DNA of 64,000 nt, taken from NCBI GenBank assembly GCA_038093975.1, contig JBBPTG010000003.1:186001-250000 (forward strand), in the 5' to 3' direction. The position numbers and the translations under genes were made by a program. The notes under the pieces were generated by a model that was not told the origin of the DNA, did not search any database, and saw only the letters and a list, made by a program, of their open reading frames with translations. The stretch is from Chalciporus piperatus (taxonomy: Eukaryota > Basidiomycota > Agaricomycetes > Boletales > Boletaceae). This document shows positions 48,707 through 60,175 of the stretch, piece after piece; within the stretch, counting starts at the first letter, position 1, and the number at the start of each line of letters is the position of its first letter.

Positions 48707-50121
48707 ATGTCTCATCGCGACTTTGTGCATAAACGTGCCCCCCACCAGGCAATCGCTGCTCGGTTCATACCCACCTACTCCTACCCTGGACAGACGACTG
48801 ACCCAGCCGCTACTGCCGCGCCAGCTACATCTAGCTCAGGTCTGTATTCATGCCAGCATACTACTTCGTCCTCTGATGATCCGTTGTAGCCAAAACTACC
48901 GCTGCAATCAGCCCCACGCCCCCAGCAGGCACCCCCCAAACTTCCCCCACCTCGACTATTTCTTCGTCGACCCCCTCGTCCACTCCAACATCCACCTCAA
49001 CGACTTCCACTTCGTCGTCCTCTTCGAGATCTTCCAGCTCTTCGGCTCTCTCGACCCCACCTCCACAAATTGTGAGTAACTTCGTTGTCGCGTACTCAAT
49101 ACTTGTGTTTAAACCTTTTCAGCCGGTTGCTACCCCACCACCAGCCAACACTCAAGTGGTCCCTGGTACTCTCACCTTCACTCCCAGCACTCCCAGCACT
49201 CCCACCACCACTCCCACCGCTACCAGTACTCCTACTTCTTCGAGCGGTCCGAGCACGGCTGCAATCGTAGGTGGTGTCGCTGGTTCCCTCGCAGCTATTG
49301 CTGTCCTCGGTTTCATCATCATGTGGTGCATGGTATGCTTCTCATTCTCGTAAAATGTCTACACTCTTACCTCGCCGACTGATCAGCGCCGTCAACGTAA
49401 CCGTGACAACGACGACTTCGATCCTAGTGTATTCAAGCGTCAGTCTGCAATTCTGGTTGATGACCCCCTCGAGCCTCCGCAAACTTACAACCGTCACCCA
49501 CCAACCATGGTCGAGCGCCACAATGCTTCCCCTGCTCTCGCCGCACAAGCCGGTTATGGCCAGAACTTCTACGGTAACTACGGTGGATACAACCAACAGT
49601 CGCCTTATCCTTCTCCTGAGATGAACTCGTATGCTGGATCTCCTCCCCCGCAACAGTATGGAACAGCAGCTATGGGATATGCGTACAACGAACCTCCACA
49701 GGGACTTGGAAGACAGCCCTCGAACCCAGCTTACCTGACACGCCAGCCAAGCTCAGTAGCCGGATACGGGACGCTTCCTCCTCCCCCCGACGCTCACTAT
49801 GTCGACCTTAACCGTTCCAGCGTGACGCCCTTCCAAGCCTCGCAATATGCTGACATTTCGAGCCAGCTGGGAACACCCAACCCCAATGCAGTCGCGGTTC
49901 AACCCAAGGGGCCTGCTCCACTGTCAGAGGAACCTTTACCCAGCCCGTTCGACGATCCTGCTGAGGTGTTCCCACCTCCTCCAATTGCTACTGCTACCAC
50001 TTCCGTGAACCAGAGTGCAGCTCCTGCAGTGCAACCACGGCAAAACGTTACCCAGCATACCCAGCGACCAACATCCGCTTACACTGTTTATGAAGAGGGT
50101 GACGCATATGGCGGAATTTGA
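48707..50121 (+). CDS. Ser/Thr-rich single-pass membrane protein, SKG6-like helix
   Basis: Four exons: 48707-48839, 48890-49071, 49123-49332, 49387-50121; 419 residues, frame exact. An N-terminal region of about 45 residues without a clear signal peptide is followed by a Ser/Thr/Pro mucin-like domain (STISSSTPSSTPTSTSTTST). The membrane helix (AAIVGGVAGSLAAIAVLGFI) is of the glycine-zipper kind seen in SKG6/Axl2 proteins, with a stop-transfer RRQRNRDNDD. The long cytosolic tail is rich in Pro, Tyr and Gln with possible adaptor sites (YNEPPQGLG, TLPPPPDAHYV, LPSPFDDPAEVFPPPP). It is perhaps a cell-wall or polarity sensor; this is inferred from layout only. The first donor is GTCTGT. A further upstream exon with a signal peptide cannot be excluded. 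Confidence 0.75.
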
Positions 50122-52994
50122 GCGTCTTCTCGATACTCATACGTTTGTGGTGCTGTTATGCTGTTTCCAAGCACTGTACAATTTCCTCGTCTGCCACTTA
50201 ACGCTGTATTATGTTGACCAATCTCCTTTCCATTAGTCTTTGCACATGTGCATGCTGGTTCTACCGTTGTTTCCACTGCGGCACCAGACTGGTCTGCTGT
50301 GTCGCAGTGCCCATTGAAATTTTCTTTCACGAGTTGTCCCCTCGTTGTCACTACCCCAATCCTGCTACTGCAACGATTACTCGAATGGACCTACCTAGCG
50401 TCGGCTCTCCATTCCCCCGCTGTTTCCGTGAAAGATCTCATTCCATTGTACCAGTACGATGGATGTGCTTTTACCCCACCGGCTAACGGGCCTCATCTCG
50501 TCGATACCTTTATATCTTTCAAGGCTCGCCGTTTGAACGTTTTTTTTTCTCTTACATTATTGATTTTATTCGATCGGCGTTCTCTACTATTTGGTCTGTG
50601 TTCTTTGATGACTGGAAATGGTTTGCATCTCGAGGTTGGTTATGTTTCCGAATTTCTTTGGGCTTATTGAAAGGTTTGGGTTTAATCACAAGGTTTTGAA
50701 TAGTCTGCGTGCGGGCTTGGATTCAGAGATATCCTGAGTCGAGGGAAAGAAGAGAACATCATGGAGGGATTCGGAAACTTGACTGATTTGAAGGACTTTA
50801 TGGACGTTTTATCTACACACATTTCCTAGCACTTGCCCTAGTTAGGTGAAATGTAGGTGGGTGGCAGGAGAATTGATCAAAGAGTCTTCTCTGGCTGAAT
50901 ATGTCCCGAACTTCAATCAAAAAACGACCCTGTCGTGTGATCATGAGAACCTCAGAACTCTTGCAGTCTGCAGACAGGCAGCCTCGGAAAGCTTAACTTT
51001 GCACTATCGATCTCACGGAGTCGACTACATCATAGCTTGTACATGTCCAGGAGGCTCATTGGCCCCGGCCCCTGAGGCTTCTTCAATTTATCCCATACAG
51101 ACACGAAAGCTTGGTTCTCCACCAGCGGCAAAAAAGCTGGTGATCCCCGACGTACCCGAGGGTCCTGGTCAGGGACTCGGAGCGTGGTCGAATGTCTTGG
51201 ATCGCTAATTTTGTGCCTTGCTGTCGTCCCGCGCCGCGCCCGTGGACGGCTGCTTCAAGTTGCGCTGGTGGGTAGACATAGTCAAATCTAGCTTGGTGAT
51301 CCGTATGTTTCCTGGTTGATTCTCATAGACGGGCCGGACGACACACTAATGGACCCAATCTTGTACAGTTCTGAGTGGTAAACTCAGTCGGGAACTGTGC
51401 TTCAAGATTGTGTCCAGCAGGCATGATAACTCGACTCACAGGAGGGCCCGATCAAAGGGGCTTGCATGGGTTGCTTCACCACTGCCGCTGGATAAATACA
51501 GGGAAAGTGAAGAGGAAGCTGGAGTTAGTACTGCAAAATGGTTTATAGTAGCGTCACTTCAAACAGGCGGTGCTGCATCAGTCTGATGAGCCACTTTGGA
51601 CACTGTCGCGAGCCTAGCGTCTATCGGTAAGAATGAATGCCGGTGTACCCTTCACTAATGAGCGCGAGATTGTCTGACAACAGTAGTAATTGCCGACATC
51701 TCTTCCAGCCCAACATTCTCCACTATGGCGGTGGCTAGTGTGATGCCTCATGCTTCCAAACTTGCGCTTCATCAACTTCAAGTTGGGAGCGATAACAGGC
51801 AGCATGCCGGGCCGGGTCGGACCACTCCCCAACTTTTTTGAATTATGGAAAGGTAGTCCCTACAGAGGAACATCACAGGGCTAATTTTTTTTCCAGCAAG
51901 GTATACAGTCACCTTATATGGTATCTCGAAAGTGTCATCGGGATGATTTCCGACAATGGCATATTTGGTCTCCTAACGCTTTGCGCCTTGAAACAAAAAC
52001 GACCGTATGGGTCTTCTGGCCAAATGGCGTCGAAATGACCAACGGGGCCATGACGTATCAAATAGGGTAGTGCTTACATACGCACGAGAGATCTTCGACA
52101 TCTTGGTACCGCATCGACTTGTCACGGAATCCGCTCGCATCGGTCGGTAGCTGGCTGACACAGAAACAAGGGCAACGGGGCCCCACGTAGGATTCAAATT
52201 ATAACGCTTTGCGGCTTGTACCAAAGCCATCGTCATGGTGCCAAATGGGAACAAGTGATGAAGTTAGCAACTCGGCCATTGGACCACATTTTAGGATTCC
52301 TTAGAAAGTTTCATCAGTTGGGTAGGTCATCTGCTTGTCCCGAATTGCGGAAGCTCCGCGCCAGATGGGTCAATCATTTGAACGAATGACCTGGACACTT
52401 GAATCGGACAGGTTTGGGCATTTAAAACGGGAACAGCCTATAGTTTGATCTTATTCACAAGTACAAACCTTACCAACGAGTGTCGACCATCCACAAATCA
52501 CCAGAGAACAGCAAATAGCTCTCGAAGCACCGACCTCGTCATTTTGGGAAGCCTGGCTGGTCCTTCAACCGACTAGGTGCATGTGCAGCTGATGTCTTTA
52601 CCAGTGTTTTGGGCATAACTTCTAGTTGAGAACAACACGGTCCATCACCCCCAACTTTTGCTGCTTTCCGAATAGAAACAACCAAGTGTTCCGTGACACA
52701 GCGTTGCCTCTTGGTGGTGGATGGTCAGTCAGCGATTTTCACATGGTTATTGGCACATCTTCGTTTATTGTAACAAGTTCTTCTATTGTCTCCCATTTTC
52801 CCGAAAGTCTCCTCCATGACGTTGTGAGAATGGTGACCCGTCTCGAGCCACAGAAAGATAGCCAATGCAAATAAATCACTCTTTCTGCCCTCACGCACAC
52901 TCCAGGATGTTCAAAAATGTTCATCATCGTGTTACAATGGGTACATCATAATCGTACTACGGCACGCATCACCGACCATATAGTATTCAAATTA
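50122..52994. other. Gene-poor region at start of accessory zone
   Basis: About 2.9 kb with no frame I can support. The best protein-like runs are 50846-51208 (+, SLAEYVPNFNQKTTLSCD) and 52254-51973 (-, TMALVQAAKRYNLNPTWGP), both short and without known motifs. Possibly decayed mobile-element DNA. Confidence 0.4.
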
Positions 52995-54595
52995 TTATGC
53001 ACCCGGGACGTCCTGTGGTAACGATGGGGGGGAGGTAAGAATGGTTCCTTCCCGAGCCCGTTTTGGGAGCGACATCATCACGGACATCTTCCGCGTATCT
53101 TGAGGGCGATACACCGACATGTTAGTTCTTCCGAAAATCATTCTGAATGAATAGTAGATCGAGGAATGGGTGTGTAAACGAATGGGAACCTACCTGTTCC
53201 ACCATAGCAAGAGATCCGAGTTTCTCTTCAACTCGCTTGGAGTCTCAGCGTTCTCGAAGAAGCTGATAATATTGCAGTAGAAGTCTTGATAGTTGAATTC
53301 GCCATCAATAAGACCCCAACTACCACAGTTCGACAACGCAAATCGGAGCTAAAGCATCCAACACGATAAATACACACTTAAGTCTGGGGGAAGGTTATAC
53401 CTGAACTGCAATATATGCGATTGCACGAGGGCTAATGGACTTCATCCCCAGCAAGGATGCTACGTGAGAGCGCGTGCGATGTCCTTCGCGCCTTGATCGT
53501 TTCTGCGGCCTCTCTTCATTGTTCTCATCCATCTTGGAGGCCGAAGACGGAGACGTGAAAATGTGCTTGAGGGCCTTTGGTGTACTATGAAAAATCGTTC
53601 GAAAAGGATGAAAAATAATTCACGTACCTTAACAAGCAACATATTTCGGAGAAAACCCTTTGTGGGATCATTGCCATCGTAATGTTCGTTCTCATATAGG
53701 AATGCTGGCCAAGAGTGAGCAGTTGTGAGGAAGTCAGGATGACAATCTCGAATTGCCGCACGTTGCCTGATGGCGTTGGAGGTAAGCTAACATAACGGTG
53801 AGTGTGGGATACTACACACTCTGGGTCATTCCAGTCATAGTCGACTGGACACAGCAGGCGCCCAGTGACATCGTGGTCGAATCCACGCCCATCTTTGTCA
53901 TTGGCCTGCAAAGCGGGCTCTGGGGCACTAGGCCTCGCCGCCATGAGCCAATGGACGACAGCTGGCTTGAGACTGGCGGCATCATCACCGCGGGCTGAGT
54001 CAGCCCCTTTGTTGAGCTGATAACGATCATAGATAGATATTACCCTGCAATTTAACTCGTACCTCTTTGTAAATTTCAGAAAGTCGACATAAATCTTCTT
54101 GATTATCAAACACTTTGCGCAAGGAAGGCTGCCATCGCAACAGCTCCTGATATGCAGCATATACTCGGCTATCTCTTAGTAAGACAATAGCTCAGTGAGT
54201 AATATCATCTTAGACCACGCACAGGACTCTAACTTACTCTGCGGAATGATTCTCAAGTTCTGAGTCGTCGAGGCAAGCACGGCGGTCAGCTTCACTGACA
54301 AGGTCTTCAACACGATCAGTAAGCGACACTAGCCGTCTTATGCAACGACCCATGAGGAGTGGAGTTGTGCGACTAAAAAGATTGGTTAATTCTGTCACGG
54401 TTGCTCCAACCAAATACGCTCAAGTAGAAAGATCTACCGTCCGATTGGCTTTGTGCTAAAGGCGCGCACATCCTGAAGTTCTTGCTCGAGTTCGGTGATT
54501 CGGCGCTTGCATGAAATTACAAGAGATTGAGCAGTTTCATCCGGGGAATCGGGTGATACATCCATGGCCACGGTGAGATGGGGATTGTGATTCAT
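52995..54595 (-). CDS. DUF6698-like protein, copy A
   Basis: A multi-exon gene. It starts near MNHNPHLTVAMDVSPDSPDE (54595; an upstream in-frame ATG lies at 54757) with a short coiled coil (KRRITELEQELQDVR). The conserved core is SARGDD, GRGFDHDVTGRLLCPVDYDW, HSWPAFLYENEHY, HIFTSPSSAS, LLGMKSISPRAIAYIAVQ and LRFALSNCGSWG, ending LLLWWNR|MIFG and stop at 52995. This matches the domain I recall as DUF6698, a family expanded in agaricomycetes and without known function. A basic insertion (RPQKRSRR) in the HIFTSPSS exon is absent from copy B. Introns close in frame at each checked junction (for example DPE|QRAAIRD, LLVK|ALKH). Its tandem paralogue lies 0.7 kb upstream. Confidence 0.75.
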
Positions 54596-55089
54596 GGTTT
54601 CGTATCCTTTATACACTCGCAGTTCGAAATGGGCCACCAAAAATGACTCGACGTACGGTCCTGAACTAGTGTGCGAATGAGCAAGATGAGGCAAGATGGT
54701 TGTCACGAGGGTTTGGCTTTCGGTCAGAACATTTCCAGGGTCATCAAGGTTGATCAAACGGAGGAATGGAGAATAGACTCTTCGGGAAACGGTGATTTGA
54801 TCATGATTGATTCGTCCAAGATCAAATCTGAGAAGGTCTTCCCAGAACTTGGGAAATGCCGCCGTTGCGTGCCAGCTCCAGCTTAATATACTAGATAAGC
54901 CACTGGTTAGCCTTATTCCCCTTCAATTCTTATTTTGGCTGGGCGAAACAATAAAACACCACTTCTTTCAGTTTGATAGTACCCGGCGGTTTTAGCAGTT
55001 GGTGTTGGTGCACGATATCATTGTAAACAGCGCGTAATCAATGGGTGTGCTATTCAATTTACCTACAATCAGACAACCAAAAATCGAGA

Positions 55090-55131
55090 GTGATACAGCA
55101 TGTGCAACTTTGTACACATGACGACTACATT
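55090..55131 (+). repeat. 42-bp direct repeat with inner hairpin, copy 1
   Basis: 38 of 42 positions match 55200-55241. Contains CATGTG ... CACATG inverted arms. Confidence 0.85.
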
Positions 55132-55199
55132 ACTGAGAAATGAGGAAGAGGCCCAGGATCATTGCTGTTTACGGAGCAAAACAGCCTTACATTTCGAAG

Positions 55200-55241
55200 G
55201 TGATACAGCATGTGCAGCATTGTGCACATGACGAGTACATT
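55200..55241 (+). repeat. 42-bp direct repeat with inner hairpin, copy 2
   Basis: Second copy, 110 bp downstream. Here the inverted arms are perfect over 8 bp: CATGTGCA ... TGCACATG with a 6-base loop. Confidence 0.85.
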
Positions 55242-55272
55242 GACGTGAAACGGGGAAAGGACTTGTTGGTGT

Positions 55273-56664
55273 CTACGCCATGGACAGCGCGACAGATAGC
55301 TCCTCAACTAGCTGAGGTTCGATGGCGGGAACATGATCAAATATCATACTGACAGAAGTGAGTAACGAAAATGACACGATCCAGGGTTGCTTACTGATTC
55401 CACCAGTGGAGGAGGTCTTCAATCTCTCTGGTCTTCGCTTCTGACTGTGGTTTCTCAAACCAGTCAATGATGTTGTTGTAGAAAATCTCATAGTCGAAAT
55501 TATTGTCATTGAGCTCCCAGAAAATGCGGTTGGACAACGCGAAGCGGAGCTATACCCCAACTGATCAGTTTCGATTCAAGTTGACATGTGACAAATGTTT
55601 TTATTACTGTACCTGAACTGCTATGTATGCGATTGCACGTGGCTGAACTGATGTCATCCCCAATAGACCTGCGACGTCAGAGCTCGGGGAAGTGAAAATG
55701 CATCGGAAAGCCTGAGTACAAAAGAGTGGTTTGTAACATGACGACACTCAATAAATGTGAATGACATACCCGGACAAGAAGTTCCCCCATAAATAGACCA
55801 TTTGATGGTGCTGCCGGATTATACTGATTGTCTCGATACAAGAATGTTGGCCACCTGAGTGCATTCACTGGATATTGTGGCTGATCATTCCTGAGGGCAT
55901 CGCGTATGCTTGAAGGTGTATTAGATCAGAGAAGACAGACAACCAATGTGATGTGAACCGGACACACTTTGCATCGAACCAGTCATAATCGACTGGACAA
56001 AGAAGCCTACCAGTGGCATTGTGATCAAACCCCCTTCCCTCCTTTCTGTTCACGTCAAAGAGAGGTACGGGAAGTCGTTCATTCAGCCACACAGCAACTG
56101 AGGTCTTCAGCATGCTCGTATCGTCACCACGGGCACAGTCTGCGCCTCTCTTGAGCTATATTTACCCGCGAAGATTAAGTATTATGCATCGCGACGCATC
56201 ACTTCCCATGAGGACTCACCCCTCGATAGGCTATAGCCAACTGGTTGTCGTTATTTGGGTCCTGCATGAGCCCCACGACAGACGGGCACCATTTTACAAG
56301 ATGCTGGTAAGATTGGATGGCGCGTTTCTCCCTGCCATGCTGTAATTAGAGCACAAATAACTAAAATCTGAATTCTGGTCAGATCTTACCTGTCAGACGA
56401 ATACACGAATTCGATCAAGTCGTCATCCTCCACCGCCAACATCTGGCGCTCGCGCTCGATGCTCAAGATAGTGGTGGGATCAGCAAGGCTTACGAGCCTT
56501 TTTATCGCTCGACCATCCTTCAAATAAAGATAATTTCTGCGCCGGAGAGCAAAATAGCATCAGTCAGGGCATACTCTGGGAGAGGACGCTTACGGTAAGA
56601 TTGGCATGATTTGACTGATCGCTTGTGAATCCAAGCAGCAGGTGATGCTGGGTGTGTTCTTCAT
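55273..56664 (-). CDS. DUF6698-like protein, copy B
   Basis: A multi-exon paralogue of copy A. Matching blocks in the same order: CARGDD, GRGFDHNATGRLLCPVDYDW, LRWPTFLYRDNQY, CIFTSPSSDVAGLLGM, QPRAIAYIAVQ, LRFALSNRIFW and DLLHWWNH|MIFDHVPAIEP, stop at 55273. The N-terminal helix block also aligns (DGRAIKRLVSLADP versus MGRCIRRLVSLTDR). The ATG at 56664 (MKNTPSITCC) is the earliest that splices in frame, through a CC|A Pro codon, but an upstream exon is possible. No function is known for the family. Same strand and close spacing to copy A indicate a tandem duplication, with divergence large enough (roughly half the residues in the core by eye) to be old. Confidence 0.72.
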
Positions 56665-57583
56665 TGGAAACAACATTTATGATAAACGTTCTGTGTGTCG
56701 ATGGTCCGGAGCATGCGAATTAGAAAGAACAAAGTTGTCAAGATCTGGAATCTCGATCATGGGCACGGGGATCTGACGGTACGATGCATGTGAAGACTCA
56801 CCCGACAAAAACGACAAAAGAAAACAGAATGAATGGAGCACAGCAAATAATCTTTGACAGTAAGTTGGATCAGTACCTGGGGACTAAACCTTACAGAAGG
56901 AGACAGCCTGAGGACCACACAAGTAGAGATGACAAGTGTAAATCCATCTCTCCCACTCGGACCGCTGTTGCGTGAAAGTCTTAGCCTGTTCGATAATGGT
57001 GGCTCCATATCATCACGACACACCCAGGCCTGTCATGCGAACCCTGCATCTGTGGAATGGTTAGCCAGGAATTGACGGTTTCTGGCGGACCTGACCACAG
57101 TCACTGGCCGGCCCACGGACTTGGGTGAGTTTCTGCGTCGAAGTACCGCCTCAGCCGGATGCTGAGTTTATTGGCCCTTCGGGCCATCCAGTCATCAAAT
57201 CGCTGACAACTACCTACCCAATGGGGGATAGCGTCTGGTGTCTTGTTCTTCCGCTCTCCATTCTCCGTTGACCCTTCTCCTTCTTAGCCATACGATTGAT
57301 CCATTGGGTAGTCAATATGTCTATACTTGAACTCATTCGCCGAACCTGAACATGACCGTGACCGTGACTACTGGCATTGCACAGCAGACATGTAGTAATG
57401 TCGAAGAAACTCCACCGAGTGGTGGACATGGCCAACTCGTTCATGAGAAAAGCCACAACTACTTCACCGGGATGACTTTGGTTGATTTCTTGGAGATTCA
57501 TTGAAGATGCCCGGCCCAATCAATGTTTGCTAAATTTCCAGCCTGTTTACATATGTCGTAGATATACATTGGTACACAATTAA
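56665..57583. other. Intergenic with a short UUCG-type hairpin
   Basis: No gene. A perfect small hairpin, GGCCC-TTC-GGGCC, lies at about 57173-57185; in RNA it would form a C(UUCG)G tetraloop. No poly-T or other RNA-gene signal accompanies it. Confidence 0.4.
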
Positions 57584-58342
57584 TTAGATCTTCGTGTTCC
57601 ATTTGCGCAACTCCTCCAAGATCTCCGACAGAAGCTCTGTCTGCTTCACTAACACAGCTACGACATCCTGCCGCAACTCCCTAATTGCTCCTTCCAAGAT
57701 CTCGAAACGAGAAGTCTGTAGTCCCAAGGCTGGCATGCTAACTTGAAAGTCAAATGGAGCCTGAAGACGAGGTCGCTTGGGAGCATGAGGTTCTTGGACC
57801 GGCATGGACCTTGCGCGACTTGGCGTGTTGACCAACGAATTTCCGAAACGGCGCGGGCTTGGAGTCTGACAGTCGCAGACTCATGGTAAATATTGATGAG
57901 ACTGGCTTACGGTTCGGAATACGTACCTGAGGTAGGAAATCATCATCATCAAATCGTTTTCTCTTCAAGGTCGAGTGATTGACCATATTTCCTGACGTGG
58001 GCTGAACGTCATTGAGACTCAGAGGAAATTCCTGTCACTTTTGTGAGTATGCAAACAGGTTAGTAGTAGACTCATTACTAATGTATTTGCCTCGGTGAGC
58101 ACAACAGGTGGACTCGACGAAGTCGTCGCTGGCATCCCAACCTGACTATAGATGTAGCGCCCATTTTCATCGAGAGGTGCACCTTGTCCTACACCTCCCC
58201 ACCGTGGCTGACCCCACTCGTCACAGGATGCTTCCGACATGGCATTGTGGGGTGGTGAAGCAGATAGGTCATGATCTGAACTAGAGTCAGCATCAGAGGG
58301 GAACAGCACAGGTGGTCGGTCGCATTTGTGAGTCTTGGGCAT
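57584..58342 (-). CDS. Hypothetical small nuclear-type protein with C-terminal coiled coil
   Basis: Three exons, 58342-58079, 58031-57927 and 57865-57584, all phase 0, 216 residues. The N-terminal half is acidic and Ser-rich (SDADSSSDHDLSASPP), with SQVG and WGQPRWGGVGQG segments. A bipartite-like basic signal (LKRKRFDDDDF; APKRPRLQ) follows. The C-terminus is a leucine-heptad coiled coil (ILEGAIRELRQDVVAVLVKQ ... LLSEILEELRKW). No family is recognised. An in-frame ATG at 58381 exists upstream. It sits on the same strand as the DUF6698-like genes and the next small gene; with the Plavaka transposase to the right it may belong to a mobile element, which is inference only. Confidence 0.6.
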
Positions 58343-58962
58343 GGCTGTGGTTTGACTGAGCGGAAAAATTCTAACTTTCATGGTCTATGTATCCGTAGAG
58401 CATCACCAATTGTCCGGATCATCACTCGATATCTTCCTGGAGTGCGATCTCCAGCCTAGGTTTGCTCTAGTTTGTTCTATCTCCATTCTCCGCCCTCCCT
58501 GACTGATTGTCAAATCATCCCTACATGTTTGTAATCCAGAAGGACTTACGTGCTATCCCGGACTTTGTGGTACGCCACTGGATATCCCAGTCCGTTTTCG
58601 CACTTTGACGGCATCACAGCCTTCGGTATCACTAACGATCCTGAGCTTGCCTCAGGCTGTCATAGCTCTCGGAGTTTCTTTCGCAACTCGCTATCAATTA
58701 GAGCGAAGGGAATTTGAGTCCCTGTTCCTAATCAGGCACTGGTATAATGTAGTAGTGCCCTTCTGGTCGCGCTTGAGATGGGCAAGCGTTGTGATGTGAT
58801 CACAGTGCCCCGGGCCATGCCAGTGCAATTCTTGAACGTTCTAGCGCCTGCACTCGCATCCAAGTTGCCAGGAGAACCCTGGGCCACCAGTCCCTCATCA
58901 GCGTGAAATTCACCTCCGTACATAGCATCATGATAGCACATTCAATAAGTAGACATTACACG
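58343..58962. other. Intergenic, nothing recognised
   Basis: 620 bp between two tandem small genes; no motif-bearing frame. Confidence 0.5.
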
Positions 58963-59680
58963 TCAATTAGTAGGGATGTGAGTGACTACGTCTGGTGCAG
59001 AAACTGTTTCCTGTGAAGAGATATCAGCGAATTGTTTTGCCAAATATTAGTTGTAAATGTTACTCACTTTCACTGGCTCTTCATGCGCATCGTTCAAACT
59101 AGCTCCCTCCACTTTCGGTCGTTTACTGTTTACTGTTGCCTTCTAATGATTAGAAACTATACTCAGCAGGAACAAGTTCTACTCTCTTACCTCTCCTGGC
59201 GTTTCCGTGGGTGATCGTGGCCGTTTTTCAGCCACTCGGCCTCCAGACTCGGAATCATCATCCTGTGTTGATATCGCTCAGCAAGTAGTCACGGCATCTC
59301 AGTCGAGTTATCTCTCTTACCGTTTCACTTTCCTCAGGCCTATCGTTCCATAACTCTGTTCTTGCAAGTCTCCTGCTAACCCAAGATCCTTGAATCTGTG
59401 CGTTGGTATGTATGAGGAATTCTCGGACAGTGGGATTTTCGTCATCCATTTCAAGACCTGCAGAGCGAGCATCGGCTATCGTATCTGTCCGAAAAAGCCC
59501 AAGGATTATTTCTGCTGCACTTTCATTGAATGAAGATGATCTAGAGCTGTGAGCAGAGGTATAGCGGTGGAGTGAATGGGTCCCCTGGTGCGATTCTTCG
59601 ATCAGACTGGCAGAAACCGTGTTTGAAGGGTGTTCCTCATCAGCGCTGTCTTCAGACATAGTGGCGTTGTTTCTGAGCAT
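58963..59680 (-). CDS. Hypothetical small acidic protein with nuclear signals
   Basis: Four exons, 59680-59321, 59262-59191, 59139-59068 and 59010-58963, all introns phase 0; 183 residues (176 if the second ATG at 59659 is used). N-terminal part is acidic and Ser-rich (MSEDSADEEHPSN), the middle has SRSSSFNESAAEIILGLFRT and a helix (DENPTVREFLIHTNAQ). Two basic clusters (EKRPRSP; NSKRPKVEG) look like nuclear signals, the second of SV40 type. No known domain. It is divergent from the transposase gene at about 0.5 kb. Like the previous gene it has only phase-0 introns, which suggests a common origin or simple chance; the sequences them-selves do not align. Confidence 0.6.
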
Positions 59681-60175
59681 GGCTTGCTCGCAAGAGCTCG
59701 CTCATATCTTCTTCCCAGTTGAATAGGGTACGCCTTACGTCTGTTCATCCTTGCCATTGGTGGATTGAGCGGATCATACTGAATTAAGTTTAGAGGTTCC
59801 AACTCGACGGCGCAAGAAATGGAAACCCTATCAGAGTACTACGAAACCACTGCTGTAATGCCCCAAGGTCCAACTCAATGACAAAGTCCGGTCGGATCAT
59901 GCCCATCAGAAAAGCGCTCAATGAGTCCTCATCGAGCAGAATATAATTGGACATGTCAGGGAAAGTCTGTACGAGCGTGCACCACGGATCCGCGGGGGCG
60001 CCCGACAGCGTGATTGGCTGAGTCCTACGTCATCATTTGCCAGACCTCAGGATGACCGTCGACGCAGCATTGTCTTCTCCCTGTCCACCACTGGTGAGAT
60101 TGCTGCACATCAGCTGGGTGATCTCCCCCACAAGATATGAATATACCCCTCCTGTTCTTGCTATTGCTTGCTGTC
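59681..60175. other. Divergent spacer before the transposase
   Basis: Expected place for the left terminal repeat of a Plavaka element or for a shared promoter. I could not identify an inverted repeat because the right end of the element is outside the window. Confidence 0.4.

Larger units (their letters stand above)
54596..55272. other. Spacer between DUF6698-like genes, holds hairpin repeats
   Basis: 677 bp; contains the 42-bp direct repeats at 55090 and 55200. No gene. Confidence 0.5.
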
